A stretch of 64,000 nucleotides of DNA, taken from Bradyrhizobium archetypum. GTDB lineage: Bacteria; Pseudomonadota; Alphaproteobacteria; Rhizobiales; Xanthobacteraceae. Position 1 is the stretch's first letter. Every line of letters begins with the position of its first letter. Position numbers and translations under genes: made by a program. Location: positions 124,001-188,000 of the forward strand of contig NZ_JAAVLW010000009.1 in the NCBI RefSeq assembly GCF_013114835.1. The letters are read 5' to 3'. The notes beneath the pieces are model-generated. The model was not told the DNA's origin. It did not search any database and was given only the letters and a program-made list of their open reading frames with translations. Below are positions 7,330 through 15,196 of this stretch, piece by piece.

Positions 7330-10091
7330 CCAAGATCAAGTTCGAACTCGACGGCCAACAGGTCGAGGCCAACGCGGGCGAGACCATCTGGCAAGTGGCC
7401 AAACGCCACCAGAAGGAAATCCCGCACCTCTGCTATTCGCCGGAGCCGGACTACCGGCCGGACGGCAACTGCCGTGCCTGCATGGTCGAGATTGAGGGCG
7501 AGCGCGTGCTGGCTGCGTCCTGCAAGCGCACGCCGAGCGTCGGCATGAAGGTGAAGACCGAAAGTGCGCGTGCGGTCGCGGCGCAGAAGATGGTCATGGA
7601 ATTGCTGGTCGCCGATCAGCCGGCCCGCGAGACCTCGCACGATCCCGATTCGAAATTCTGGCACTGGGCCGATAAGGTCGAGGTCACCGAGAGCCGCTTC
7701 CCAGCGGCCGAACGGTGGACGAGCGATACCAGTCACCCCGCCATGAGCGTCAATCTCGACGCCTGCATTCAGTGCGGCCTCTGCGTGCGCGCCTGCCGCG
7801 AGGTGCAGGTCAACGACGTCATCGGCATGGCCTATCGCAACGCCGGCGCCAAGATCGTGTTCGACTTCGACGATCCAATGGGGGAATCCACCTGCGTCGC
7901 CTGCGGCGAATGCGTGCAGGCCTGTCCGACCGGTGCACTGATGCCGTCCGTGATGCTGGACGAGAAGCAGACCCGCGTCACTTATGCCGACAAAAAGGTG
8001 GATTCGCTGTGCCCGTTCTGCGGCGTCGGTTGCCAGGTCACCTATCAGGTCAAGGACGAGAAGGTCATCTATGCTGAGGGCCGCGACGGCCCGGCCAACC
8101 ACAACCGCCTCTGCGTCAAGGGCCGCTTCGGTTTCGACTACATCCATCACCCGCATCGTCTGACCAAGCCGCTGGTGCGGCTGGCCAACGCCAGGAAGGA
8201 TGCCAACGACCAGGTCGATCCGGCCAATCCGTTCACGCACTTTCGCGAAGCCTCGTGGGAAGAGGCGCTGGATATCGCCGCAAAGGGCCTGGTGAAAATT
8301 CGCGACGAGAAGGGCGTCAAGGCGCTGGCCGGCTTCGGCTCGGCCAAGGGCTCGAACGAAGAGGCGTACCTCTTCCAGAAGCTGGTGCGCACCGGCTTCG
8401 GCTCCAACAATGTCGACCACTGCACGCGGCTCTGCCATGCCTCGTCGGTCGCAGCCTTGATGGAAGGCCTGAACTCTGGCGCGGTGTCCGCGCCGTTTGC
8501 CGCCGCGATGGACGCCGAAGTCATCATCGTGATCGGCGCCAATCCGACCGTGAACCATCCGGTCGCCGCGACCTATCTCAAGAACGCGGCCAAGCGCGGT
8601 GCCAAGCTGATCGTGATGGACCCGCGCCGGCAGGCGCTGTCGCGCCACGCCTGGAAGCATCTCGCGTTCAAGCCCGGCAGCGATGTCGCCATGCTGAACG
8701 CGATGCTCCACACCATCATCACCGAAGGGCTGACCGACCAGCAATATATTGCGGGATATACCGAGGGCTTTGACGAGCTCGCCGAGCGCATCAAGGAATT
8801 CCCGCCGGAGAAGATGGAAGCGATCTGCGGCATTCCGGCCGAGACGCTGAAGGAAGTGGCGCGGGCTTATGCGCGCTCGCGTGCCTCGATCATCTTCTGG
8901 GGCATGGGCATCAGCCAGCACATCCATGGCACCGACAACGCGCGCTGCCTGATTGCGTTGGCGCTGACGACGGGCCAGGTTGGCCGCCCCGGCACCGGCC
9001 TGCATCCGCTGCGTGGCCAGAACAATGTGCAGGGCGCTTCCGATGCCGGCCTGATCCCGATGTTCCTGCCGGACTACCAGCCGGTCGGACGCACTGATCT
9101 GCGCCAGCCGTTTGAAAAACTCTGGCACCAGGACCTCGATCCTGTACGTGGATTGACCGTGGTCGAGATCATGAATGCGATCCATGCCGGCGAGATCACC
9201 GGCATGTATATCGAGGGCGAAAACCCCGCGATGTCGGATCCCGATCTGCAGCATGCGCGCGAGGCGCTGGCCAAGCTTGACCATCTGGTGGTGCAGGATC
9301 TCTTTGTCACCGAAACCGCATTCCATGCCGACGTGATTCTGCCCGCCTCGGCGTTTGCCGAGAAGAGCGGCACCTTCACCAACACCGACCGCCGCGTGCA
9401 GCTCGCGCGCGAAGTGATCCGTCCGCCCGGCGATGCGCGGCAGGATCTCTGGATCATCCAGGAGATCGGCAAGCGGATGGGCCTGCCGTGGAACTACAAC
9501 GGCGCGGCCGATGTCTTCACCGAGATGACGCAGGTGATGCCGTCCTTGAAGAATATCACCTGGGAGCGGCTGGTGCGCGAGGGCGCGGTGACCTATCCGG
9601 TCGACGATCCGAACAAGCCGGGCAACGAGATCATCTTCACCACGGGCTTCCCGACCGAAAGCGGCCGCGGCAAGATCGTGCCGGCCAAGGTGGTGCCGCC
9701 GGATGAACTGCCCGACGCCGAATATCCGATGGTGCTGTCCACCGGCCGCGTGCTCGAACATTGGCACACCGGTTCGATGACTCGCCGCGCCAGCGTGCTC
9801 GATCAGATCGAGCCGGAGGCGGTGGCGTTCATGTCGCCGAAGGATATGCGCAAGCTCAGCGTCTGGCCTGGCGATTTCATTCGCCTGCAGACGCGCCGCG
9901 GCGCCGTCGAGGTCAAGGTGCGTTCCGACCGCGACGTGCCCGAGAACATGGTGTTCATGCCGTTCTGTTATGCGGAGGCGGCGGCGAACCTGTTGACCAA
10001 CCCGGCGCTCGATCCGTTCGGCAAGATTCCCGAATTCAAGTTCTGCGCGGTTCGTGCCGAGCGCGTCGAACTGCGCGACGCGGCGGAGTAG
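7326..10091 (+). CDS. Formate dehydrogenase alpha subunit (Mo/W-bis-MGD, NAD-dependent type)
   Basis: This 921-residue catalytic subunit oxidises formate to CO2. An N-terminal plant-type [2Fe-2S] domain (starting near Cys36, with GNCRACMVEI) is followed by a NuoG-like His/Cys cluster region and two [4Fe-4S] motifs (CIQCGLCVRAC, CVACGECVQAC). The molybdopterin oxidoreductase domain starts with another cluster motif (CPFCGVGC). The catalytic position is Cys370-His371 in RLCHASSV, so this is a cysteine rather than a selenocysteine enzyme. A C-terminal molydop-binding domain ends the protein. There is no Tat signal, and the fused diaphorase partner is soluble, so a cytoplasmic NAD-reducing complex is expected. 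No fdhD or small FdsD-like gene follows; the operon ends at a hairpin. Confidence 0.95.
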   Translation: MTKIKFELDGQQVEANAGETIWQVAKRHQKEIPHLCYSPEPDYRPDGNCRACMVEIEGERVLAASCKRTPSVGMKVKTESARAVAAQKMVMELLVADQPARETSHDPDSKFWHWADKVEVTESRFPAAERWTSDTSHPAMSVNLDACIQCGLCVRACREVQVNDVIGMAYRNAGAKIVFDFDDPMGESTCVACGECVQACPTGALMPSVMLDEKQTRVTYADKKVDSLCPFCGVGCQVTYQVKDEKVIYAEGRDGPANHNRLCVKGRFGFDYIHHPHRLTKPLVRLANARKDANDQVDPANPFTHFREASWEEALDIAAKGLVKIRDEKGVKALAGFGSAKGSNEEAYLFQKLVRTGFGSNNVDHCTRLCHASSVAALMEGLNSGAVSAPFAAAMDAEVIIVIGANPTVNHPVAATYLKNAAKRGAKLIVMDPRRQALSRHAWKHLAFKPGSDVAMLNAMLHTIITEGLTDQQYIAGYTEGFDELAERIKEFPPEKMEAICGIPAETLKEVARAYARSRASIIFWGMGISQHIHGTDNARCLIALALTTGQVGRPGTGLHPLRGQNNVQGASDAGLIPMFLPDYQPVGRTDLRQPFEKLWHQDLDPVRGLTVVEIMNAIHAGEITGMYIEGENPAMSDPDLQHAREALAKLDHLVVQDLFVTETAFHADVILPASAFAEKSGTFTNTDRRVQLAREVIRPPGDARQDLWIIQEIGKRMGLPWNYNGAADVFTEMTQVMPSLKNITWERLVREGAVTYPVDDPNKPGNEIIFTTGFPTESGRGKIVPAKVVPPDELPDAEYPMVLSTGRVLEHWHTGSMTRRASVLDQIEPEAVAFMSPKDMRKLSVWPGDFIRLQTRRGAVEVKVRSDRDVPENMVFMPFCYAEAAANLLTNPALDPFGKIPEFKFCAVRAERVELRDAAE

Positions 10092-10110
10092 AGCACCGCG
10101 TCCGACGTCA

Positions 10111-10132
10111 GGTCCCGGCAAAAGCCGGGACC
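10111..10132. terminator. Perfect hairpin between convergent genes
   Basis: GGTCCCGGC-AAAA-GCCGGGACC forms a 9-bp stem with a 4-nt loop in the 60-bp gap between the convergent formate dehydrogenase and crotonase genes. It could end transcription from both sides. It also resembles dispersed short palindromes common in this type of genome. Confidence 0.6.
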
Positions 10133-10151
10133 GCATCATGGATACTCCAGC

Positions 10152-10901
10152 CTAATTCCTGGCGCCCGGGAGCACGACGGCCGTCCGCGCCTTGCTGTTC
10201 GCTTCATACGCCGCCATCGTCAATTCCCGCTCGATCGCCGCCCGCATCGCTTCCGCGGTCGATCGGCGCAGCCGCTTCTTGGCGGTGGCGTGGGAAGGCC
10301 CGTGGATGGCGCGCAATGCCGCGATGGTATCGCCAAGCGTCTTGTCGATCATGGCTTGCGGCACGATACGATCGAGAAAGCCTGCGGCAACGGCGTCTTC
10401 CGGCTTGTACATCTCTCCCAACACCGCGGTGCGGCTCAACCACGTCGGATGCAGGCGGCTGCGGGCGAGCTCGATGGCAAATCCGGGCGGCGAAATGCCG
10501 ATGGCGACTTCGTTGAGACCCATCCGGTGCGGACCATGCGCGCCGAGCCGCACGTCGCAGGCGAGCAGCAGGAAAGTACCCATGGGGTAGGCGTGGCCTT
10601 CCAGAACGCCGATGGTCGGAAGCGGATGCAGCATCAGCCGCAAGGCAAGCTCGGCGCCGGCCTTCACCATCGCCAGGCTTCCCGCAATATCGCCGGAGGC
10701 AAACACCTTGAGATCGAAGCCGGCGGAGAAAATCTCTGGTCGGGTGGAGCGCAGCACCACGATATCAGCCTCGTTTTCCGTGCGATCAAGCGCCGAATCG
10801 ATGTCAGCCAGCATCGCGGCTGACATGACATTCACCTTGCCGTCGTCCAGTTCGATATGGGCGACCCTGTTTTCCACCCGGTAATGCACGCGTTGCGTCA
10901 T
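10152..10901 (-). CDS. Crotonase-fold protein (enoyl-CoA hydratase/isomerase family)
   Basis: This cytoplasmic protein of about 249 residues has the enoyl-CoA hydratase/isomerase fold. Visible motifs are the oxyanion-hole segment SAGFDLKVF, the second segment GHAYPMGTFLLLACDVRLG, and LNEVAIGISPPG. The actual reaction cannot be read from the sequence because the superfamily is diverse. Three in-frame ATGs lie near the start (10910, 10907, 10901). The GGGAG ribosome-binding site is at a proper distance only from the last, so I use 10901. It is divergent from a TetR regulator across a short intergenic region with an operator-like sequence, and is probably regulated by it. Confidence 0.85.
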   Translation of the reverse strand: MTQRVHYRVENRVAHIELDDGKVNVMSAAMLADIDSALDRTENEADIVVLRSTRPEIFSAGFDLKVFASGDIAGSLAMVKAGAELALRLMLHPLPTIGVLEGHAYPMGTFLLLACDVRLGAHGPHRMGLNEVAIGISPPGFAIELARSRLHPTWLSRTAVLGEMYKPEDAVAAGFLDRIVPQAMIDKTLGDTIAALRAIHGPSHATAKKRLRRSTAEAMRAAIERELTMAAYEANSKARTAVVLPGARN

Positions 10902-10947
10902 CTTCATCATCTCCCTTTTGCGTGCCCTTGACTATCGGAAGCTGATG

Positions 10948-10967
10948 TAGACCAATCAATATAGTCT
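10948..10967. promoter_or_regulatory. Putative TetR operator in the divergent crotonase/TetR promoter
   Basis: TAGACCAATCAATATAGTCT lies between the two divergent genes. Its left half (TAGACC-ATC--TATA) resembles the LmrA/YxaF box known from Bacillus TetR-family regulators, and the regulator next door has the same subfamily look. AGAC/GTCT ends give partial dyad symmetry. Autoregulation and control of the crotonase gene are inferred. Confidence 0.45.
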
Positions 10968-10990
10968 GCTCTGCATCAAAAGGGGACGCC

Positions 10991-11575
10991 ATGCCCGCCA
11001 TTCCGAAGCATCGCCAGCCCATCATCAATGCCGCGGTGACACTATTCCGGCGGCAAGGTTATTCCCGCACCGGCCTCAACGATATCGTCGACGTCAGTGG
11101 CGCACCGAAGGGGTCGCTCTATCATTACTTTCCACTCGGAAAGTCCTCGATTGCCGTCGCTGCGGTCGAGGAGGCAGGCCGCCGCGTGGCAACCACCATC
11201 GAAGCGCTCGCGAAGGAATGCCGCTCGACCGGCGACCTGTTGCGGGCGCATGCAAGGCTGTTGGCGGGGTGGATGCGAGGCTCGGGATTTCGCAATGGCT
11301 GTCCGATCACAACCGTTCTGCTCGAGCTTGCGCCAAGGGAGCGCGCGGTAGCCGAGGCCGGCAGGAAGGCCTATGCGGCGCGCGTGGCAATCCTGTCGGA
11401 CAAGCTCGTGGCCGACGGCCATCCGAAGGCGCGCGCCGAGGCGCTTGCGGTGCTCTGCACGTCGGCGATGCAGGGAGCGCTGATTCAGGCGCGCGTCGAA
11501 CGCAGCGGCCGCCCGATCGAAGTGACGGCGGCTGAGTTGGCGCGGCTATTGGAGGAGCGGCCCGCGGGCGTGTAA
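10991..11575 (+). CDS. TetR/AcrR family transcriptional regulator (YxaF/LmrA-like)
   Basis: This 194-residue repressor has an N-terminal helix-turn-helix (GYSRTGLNDIVDVSGAPKGS followed by LYHYFP) and a C-terminal ligand-binding domain with the segment SGFRNGCPITTVLLEL, typical of the LmrA/YxaF branch. It is divergent from the crotonase gene, and an operator-like sequence lies between them. The ligand is unknown; an acyl-CoA or aromatic compound would fit the neighbours, but this is speculation. Confidence 0.87.
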   Translation: MPAIPKHRQPIINAAVTLFRRQGYSRTGLNDIVDVSGAPKGSLYHYFPLGKSSIAVAAVEEAGRRVATTIEALAKECRSTGDLLRAHARLLAGWMRGSGFRNGCPITTVLLELAPRERAVAEAGRKAYAARVAILSDKLVADGHPKARAEALAVLCTSAMQGALIQARVERSGRPIEVTAAELARLLEERPAGV

Positions 11576-11756
11576 GGCGCAGTGCGAACAGCCGGTAGGC
11601 TATCGTCCGGTCGTGTTGGGTCGCCACGCGGACAGGTGACGCCGCCCATTGCCGTACTCCGAGGCGGACGAGTGATATGCTGATGGGGCACTATGATCGC
11701 CACCCCGAAGTGCTGACCTCGCACGCCACAGAGACTTGATAGCAGGAGGGTACCGG

Positions 11757-12362
11757 ATGACCGAGAGCATCATGTATCATGAAGGCAATCGACAATTGCA
11801 GGATCGGTTCGACAGCCGCCGGAGTTCGGACCGGCTGGAAGAGAAGCTGATGCGCAGGGAATTTACTGCTGACGACAAGCAATTCATCGAAAGCCTGCCC
11901 TACTTCTTCCTGGCGACCGCCGATGCCGGGGGCCGGCCCGATTGCTCGTTCAAGGGCGGTGCGCCGGGCTTCGTGCGCATCACCGGTCCGTCCGAGATCG
12001 CATTCCCCGACTATGACGGCAACGGCATGTTCAAGAGCCTCGGCAACATCCTCGTCAATGCCGATGTCGGTTTGCTGTTCATTGCCATGCATGACAAGCC
12101 GCGGCGGCTGCGCGTCAACGGCAGCGCCAGGGTGAGCGACAACGATCCGCTGCTATCGGAAACCGTCGGCGCACAGCTCATCGTTCGCGTCACCGCGCGC
12201 GCGATCTTTCCGAATTGCCCGCGCTACATTCCGACGATGGGCGCGATCGAGCCGTCGATCTATGTGCCGGTTGCCGGACAGGACGCGCCGGAACCGGCGT
12301 GGAAAGGCTTTGCGGATTTCAAGGACTGCATCCATCCGCGGCAGCCGACGTTCAAGGGTTAG
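11757..12362 (+). CDS. Pyridoxamine 5'-phosphate oxidase-fold flavin-binding protein
   Basis: This 201-residue protein has the split-barrel PPOX fold. Recognisable segments are FIESLPYFFLATADAGGRPD, then CSFKGG, and later NVGLLF-like NADVGLLFIAMHD and RLRVNGSARV. Relatives bind FMN, F420 or heme, and several reduce or sequester small molecules; no specific activity can be assigned. AGGAGGG at 11744-11750 lies 6 nt before the ATG at 11757, so I prefer that start to the upstream TTG at 11736. It stands alone between a TetR gene on the same strand and a convergent acyl-CoA ligase gene. Confidence 0.85.
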   Translation: MTESIMYHEGNRQLQDRFDSRRSSDRLEEKLMRREFTADDKQFIESLPYFFLATADAGGRPDCSFKGGAPGFVRITGPSEIAFPDYDGNGMFKSLGNILVNADVGLLFIAMHDKPRRLRVNGSARVSDNDPLLSETVGAQLIVRVTARAIFPNCPRYIPTMGAIEPSIYVPVAGQDAPEPAWKGFADFKDCIHPRQPTFKG

Positions 12363-12446
12363 GGAGCGATTGTAGTCTGCACCGCAAATTACCTCCATGC
12401 GTTCGTAGCGACGACGGCGAATGTTTCTGCAGTGAACGGAAGCGGT

Positions 12447-14054
12447 TTAGACCGGCGTCATCTCGCCCTTGGTGCACGCCTCACGCAGCTTGAATTTCTG
12501 GATCTTGCCTGATCCGGTCAGTGGGAATGCGTCGACGACGTACCAGTGTTTCGGCGTCTTGTGTGGGGCGAGCGAGGCGCGCATGTAGGCGATCAGCTCT
12601 TCCTTGTCGATCGCAGCGCCCGGCGCGGGGCGGATGAAGGCCGCGACCTCTTCACCCCATTTCTCGTGCGGCAGGCCGATCACGGCGACTTCGCCGACCT
12701 TGGGGTGCTTGAACAGCAGCTCCTCAAGTTCGCGCGGATAGATGTTTTCGCCGCCGCGGATGATCATGTCCTTAAGGCGGCCTTCCACCGTACAGTAGCC
12801 GCGCGCGTCCATCGCGCAGAGATCGCCGGTATGCAGCCAGCCGTCAGCATCGATCGCGGCGGCGGTCGCATCAGGCATTTCGAAGTAACCGATCATGACG
12901 TGATAGCCGCGGGTGCAGAATTCGCCGATCGTGCCGACCGGCACGGTCTCGCCGGTGTTCGGGTCGATGATCTTGGTTTCCATGTTGGGAAGCGGCAGGC
13001 CGATCGTGTTGGCCTTGTCCTCGACGCTGTCATGGGTGCGGGTCTGCGCCGCGACCGGGGAGCATTCGGTCTGGCCGAACACGATGGTGAAGGGCGCGCC
13101 GAGCTTTTCCTCGAGCAGCCGCACCAGTGAGGCCGGCACGGTCGAGCCGCCGGAGCAGATCGCCTTGACCGATGAGAGATCGGTCGTTGCGAATGTCGGA
13201 TGCTCCAGCATCGCGACCAGCATGGTGGGCACGCCGAGCATCGCATTGCCGCGATAGGTCCCCAGCATTTCCAGCACGAGGCCGGGCTCGAAGGCTTCGA
13301 TCAGCACCTGGGTCGCCGCTTTCGATACCGCGCCTATGACGCAGCAGACGCAGCCGCCGGTGTGAAACAGCGGCATGGTGGTGACGAAGACGTCGCCGGA
13401 ATCGACGCCCATCCGGTCGGCGGTGTCGGCGCCGTTGTTCAGCAGCCCACGATGCCGGAGCAGGGCGCCCTTTGGAAAGCCGGTCGTGCCCGAGGTGTAC
13501 TGGATCATCACAGGATCGTCGGGACTGACGGCGGGGAGCGTGATGCTCTCATCATCGCCAGCGGCAATGAAGGCGTTCCAGTCGATAAAACAGATGATTT
13601 CGCGCAATTCGGGACAGTTCGGCGCGATTGCCTGCACCGTCTCGAGCATGGGGTTGCCGCGGAAGCCGTCGACGACGAAGACACCGGCCGAGCGCGACTG
13701 CTTCAGCACGTACTCCACCTCACGGGCGCGAAAGGCGGGGTTGACGGTGACAAGCACCATGCCTGCGAGGCCCGCGCCGAATTCGAGCATGATCCATTCC
13801 GGGATGTTTTGCGCCCAGACCGCGATGCGCTCGCCGGGCCGAAAGCGGGATAACAGCGCGCGCGCCGTGCGCTGCGCCTCCCGATAGAATTCCGCGTAGG
13901 TCCATTGCCGTCGCAGCGCAGGATCGGGTACGCCCGCGATCAGGGCGAGACGATCGGGTGCGGCCTCGGCCGCCTTGCGCAAGAGATCGCCGAACGTCAT
14001 TTCCCGTACCGCAGGCGTAGTCGGCCCTGCGACGTACGATTCCGTCAATGCCAT
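12447..14054 (-). CDS. AMP-dependent acyl-CoA synthetase/ligase
   Basis: This 535-residue ANL-superfamily enzyme activates a carboxylic acid as acyl-AMP and transfers it to CoA. The phosphate-binding loop YTSGTTGFPKGA, the FGQTE adenine-site motif, the HTGDL motif and the C-terminal catalytic Lys region (LTGSGKIQKFKLRE) are all present, so the enzyme looks intact. It resembles FadD-type medium- or long-chain fatty acyl-CoA ligases, but chain-length preference cannot be told. The ATG at 14054 follows GGGGAGGG; an in-frame TTG lies one codon upstream. Together with the crotonase it may belong to a small acyl-CoA degradation set. Confidence 0.9.
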   Translation of the reverse strand: MALTESYVAGPTTPAVREMTFGDLLRKAAEAAPDRLALIAGVPDPALRRQWTYAEFYREAQRTARALLSRFRPGERIAVWAQNIPEWIMLEFGAGLAGMVLVTVNPAFRAREVEYVLKQSRSAGVFVVDGFRGNPMLETVQAIAPNCPELREIICFIDWNAFIAAGDDESITLPAVSPDDPVMIQYTSGTTGFPKGALLRHRGLLNNGADTADRMGVDSGDVFVTTMPLFHTGGCVCCVIGAVSKAATQVLIEAFEPGLVLEMLGTYRGNAMLGVPTMLVAMLEHPTFATTDLSSVKAICSGGSTVPASLVRLLEEKLGAPFTIVFGQTECSPVAAQTRTHDSVEDKANTIGLPLPNMETKIIDPNTGETVPVGTIGEFCTRGYHVMIGYFEMPDATAAAIDADGWLHTGDLCAMDARGYCTVEGRLKDMIIRGGENIYPRELEELLFKHPKVGEVAVIGLPHEKWGEEVAAFIRPAPGAAIDKEELIAYMRASLAPHKTPKHWYVVDAFPLTGSGKIQKFKLREACTKGEMTPV

Positions 14055-14209
14055 CAAACCCTCCCCGGTCCGGCGCCGTTATTGTCGGTGGCGTCAGGTC
14101 CCAGGGGGAAAATGCCTTCCGGCGCTGGCCAATGCAAGCCGACGTGAGGTTGGGTCGAGGAGGGACGGCAACTCAGTCATTGCACAGCAATGACGGCCGG
14201 GAGCGAGCC

Positions 14210-15094
14210 TCAGCTCGCCTTGCGATGCCTGGCTGTGGACCGGTGCGCTTTCCGTGCCGTCCGGCGTGCCGGCGCCCGCCGCGACGCCGGGCCATGCGCG
14301 CGCCGTTTCGTTGCCGCCTTGCCTTTCAGGCTGGCCTTGAGCGCATCCATCAAATTGATGACGTTGTCCGGTTTTTCCTCCGGCTCGGCGACCTTGATCG
14401 GCTTGCCGGACGCCTTGCGACGCACCAGCGCCTTCAGCGCATCCTCGTATTCGTCCTTGAACTTCGAGGGATCGAAATGCGCGGCCTTGGTGTGCAGGAT
14501 GTGGCCGGCGAGTTCGACCATATCCTTTGTAATCTTCGGGGTCTTGATGCCCTCGAAATAGTCCTCTTCATCGCGCAGTTCGTAAGGATATCGCAGCGTG
14601 GTGCCGAGCAGGCCCTTGCCGAGCGGCTCGATCGCCATGACGTGCTCGCGGTTGGTCAGCACGATGCGCGCCAGCGCAACGCGGTCCTCTTCCTTCATGG
14701 CGTCGCGGATCACCGCGAAGGCATCCACCGCGGCCTTGCCGTCGGGTGCGATGTAATAGGGATGGTTGTAATAGCGCTTGTCGATTTCCTCCCGCGGTAC
14801 AAAGCTGTCGATCTCGATCGTGTGATTGCTCTCGATCTGGACGGCTTCGAGTTCCTCCTTTTCGATCTCGACATACTGGCCCTTTTTCAGCTCATAGCCG
14901 CGGCCCTTCTGCTCGCTTTCGACGACATCGCCGGTTTCGGCATCGATCATCTGCTGCTTCAGCCGGTTGCCGGTTTCCTTATTGATCATGTGAAAACGGG
15001 TTTTCTCGACCGATGTCGAGGCCGGATAGAGCACCACCGGACATGACACCAGCGAGAGTTTCAGCGAGCCTTTCCAATAGGCGCGGGGGGCCAT
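14210..15094 (-). CDS. ku: Ku, non-homologous end-joining DNA-end-binding protein
   Basis: Ku is a homodimeric ring protein that binds double-strand break ends and recruits LigD. The 294-residue length and opening MAPRAYWKGSLKLSLVSCPV are typical of bacterial Ku. The core beta-barrel (RYYNHPYYIAPDG; NREHVMAIEP; LRYPYELRDEEDYF) is intact, and the C-terminus is a Lys/Arg/Ala-rich tail that contacts DNA and LigD in this family. It is divergent from ligD across 102 bp, and a near-perfect EcfG promoter points at it. Confidence 0.97.
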   Translation of the reverse strand: MAPRAYWKGSLKLSLVSCPVVLYPASTSVEKTRFHMINKETGNRLKQQMIDAETGDVVESEQKGRGYELKKGQYVEIEKEELEAVQIESNHTIEIDSFVPREEIDKRYYNHPYYIAPDGKAAVDAFAVIRDAMKEEDRVALARIVLTNREHVMAIEPLGKGLLGTTLRYPYELRDEEDYFEGIKTPKITKDMVELAGHILHTKAAHFDPSKFKDEYEDALKALVRRKASGKPIKVAEPEEKPDNVINLMDALKASLKGKAATKRRAHGPASRRAPARRTARKAHRSTARHRKAS

Positions 15095-15122
15095 TTAGGG
15101 TCTCCGGCAAAGGTTGGGTTTG

Positions 15123-15147
15123 GGAACTTCAACGGTTAGTATGGGTT
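15123..15147 (+). promoter_or_regulatory. EcfG-like promoter for ligD, interleaved with the ku promoter
   Basis: GGAAC (15123-15127), a 16-nt spacer and GGTT (15144-15147) match the EcfG consensus at all but one base. It shares the same 33 bp with the opposite-strand ku promoter. The ligD GTG is 50 nt downstream. Confidence 0.55.
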
Positions 15148-15155
15148 TTCGTTCC
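15131..15155 (-). promoter_or_regulatory. EcfG-type promoter for ku
   Basis: On the minus strand GGAAC (15155-15151), a 16-nt spacer and CGTT (15134-15131) match exactly the GGAAC-N16/17-CGTT consensus of the alphaproteobacterial general stress sigma factor EcfG. The ku ATG at 15094 is about 37 nt downstream. Confidence 0.7.
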
Positions 15156-15196
15156 GAATGCCGCCGTGCGAGCGGACGTAAGGGTCGAGGTTTGCC

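Noticed and set aside
8430..8441. Possible selenocysteine at the formate dehydrogenase active site
   Set aside because: The catalytic codon is TGC (Cys370), and there is no in-frame TGA.
7206..10139. 977-residue open frame on the minus strand opposite formate dehydrogenase alpha
   Set aside because: Antisense to a conserved gene with intact motifs; rich in Arg/His/Ala without any domain, an expected by-product of high-GC codon bias.
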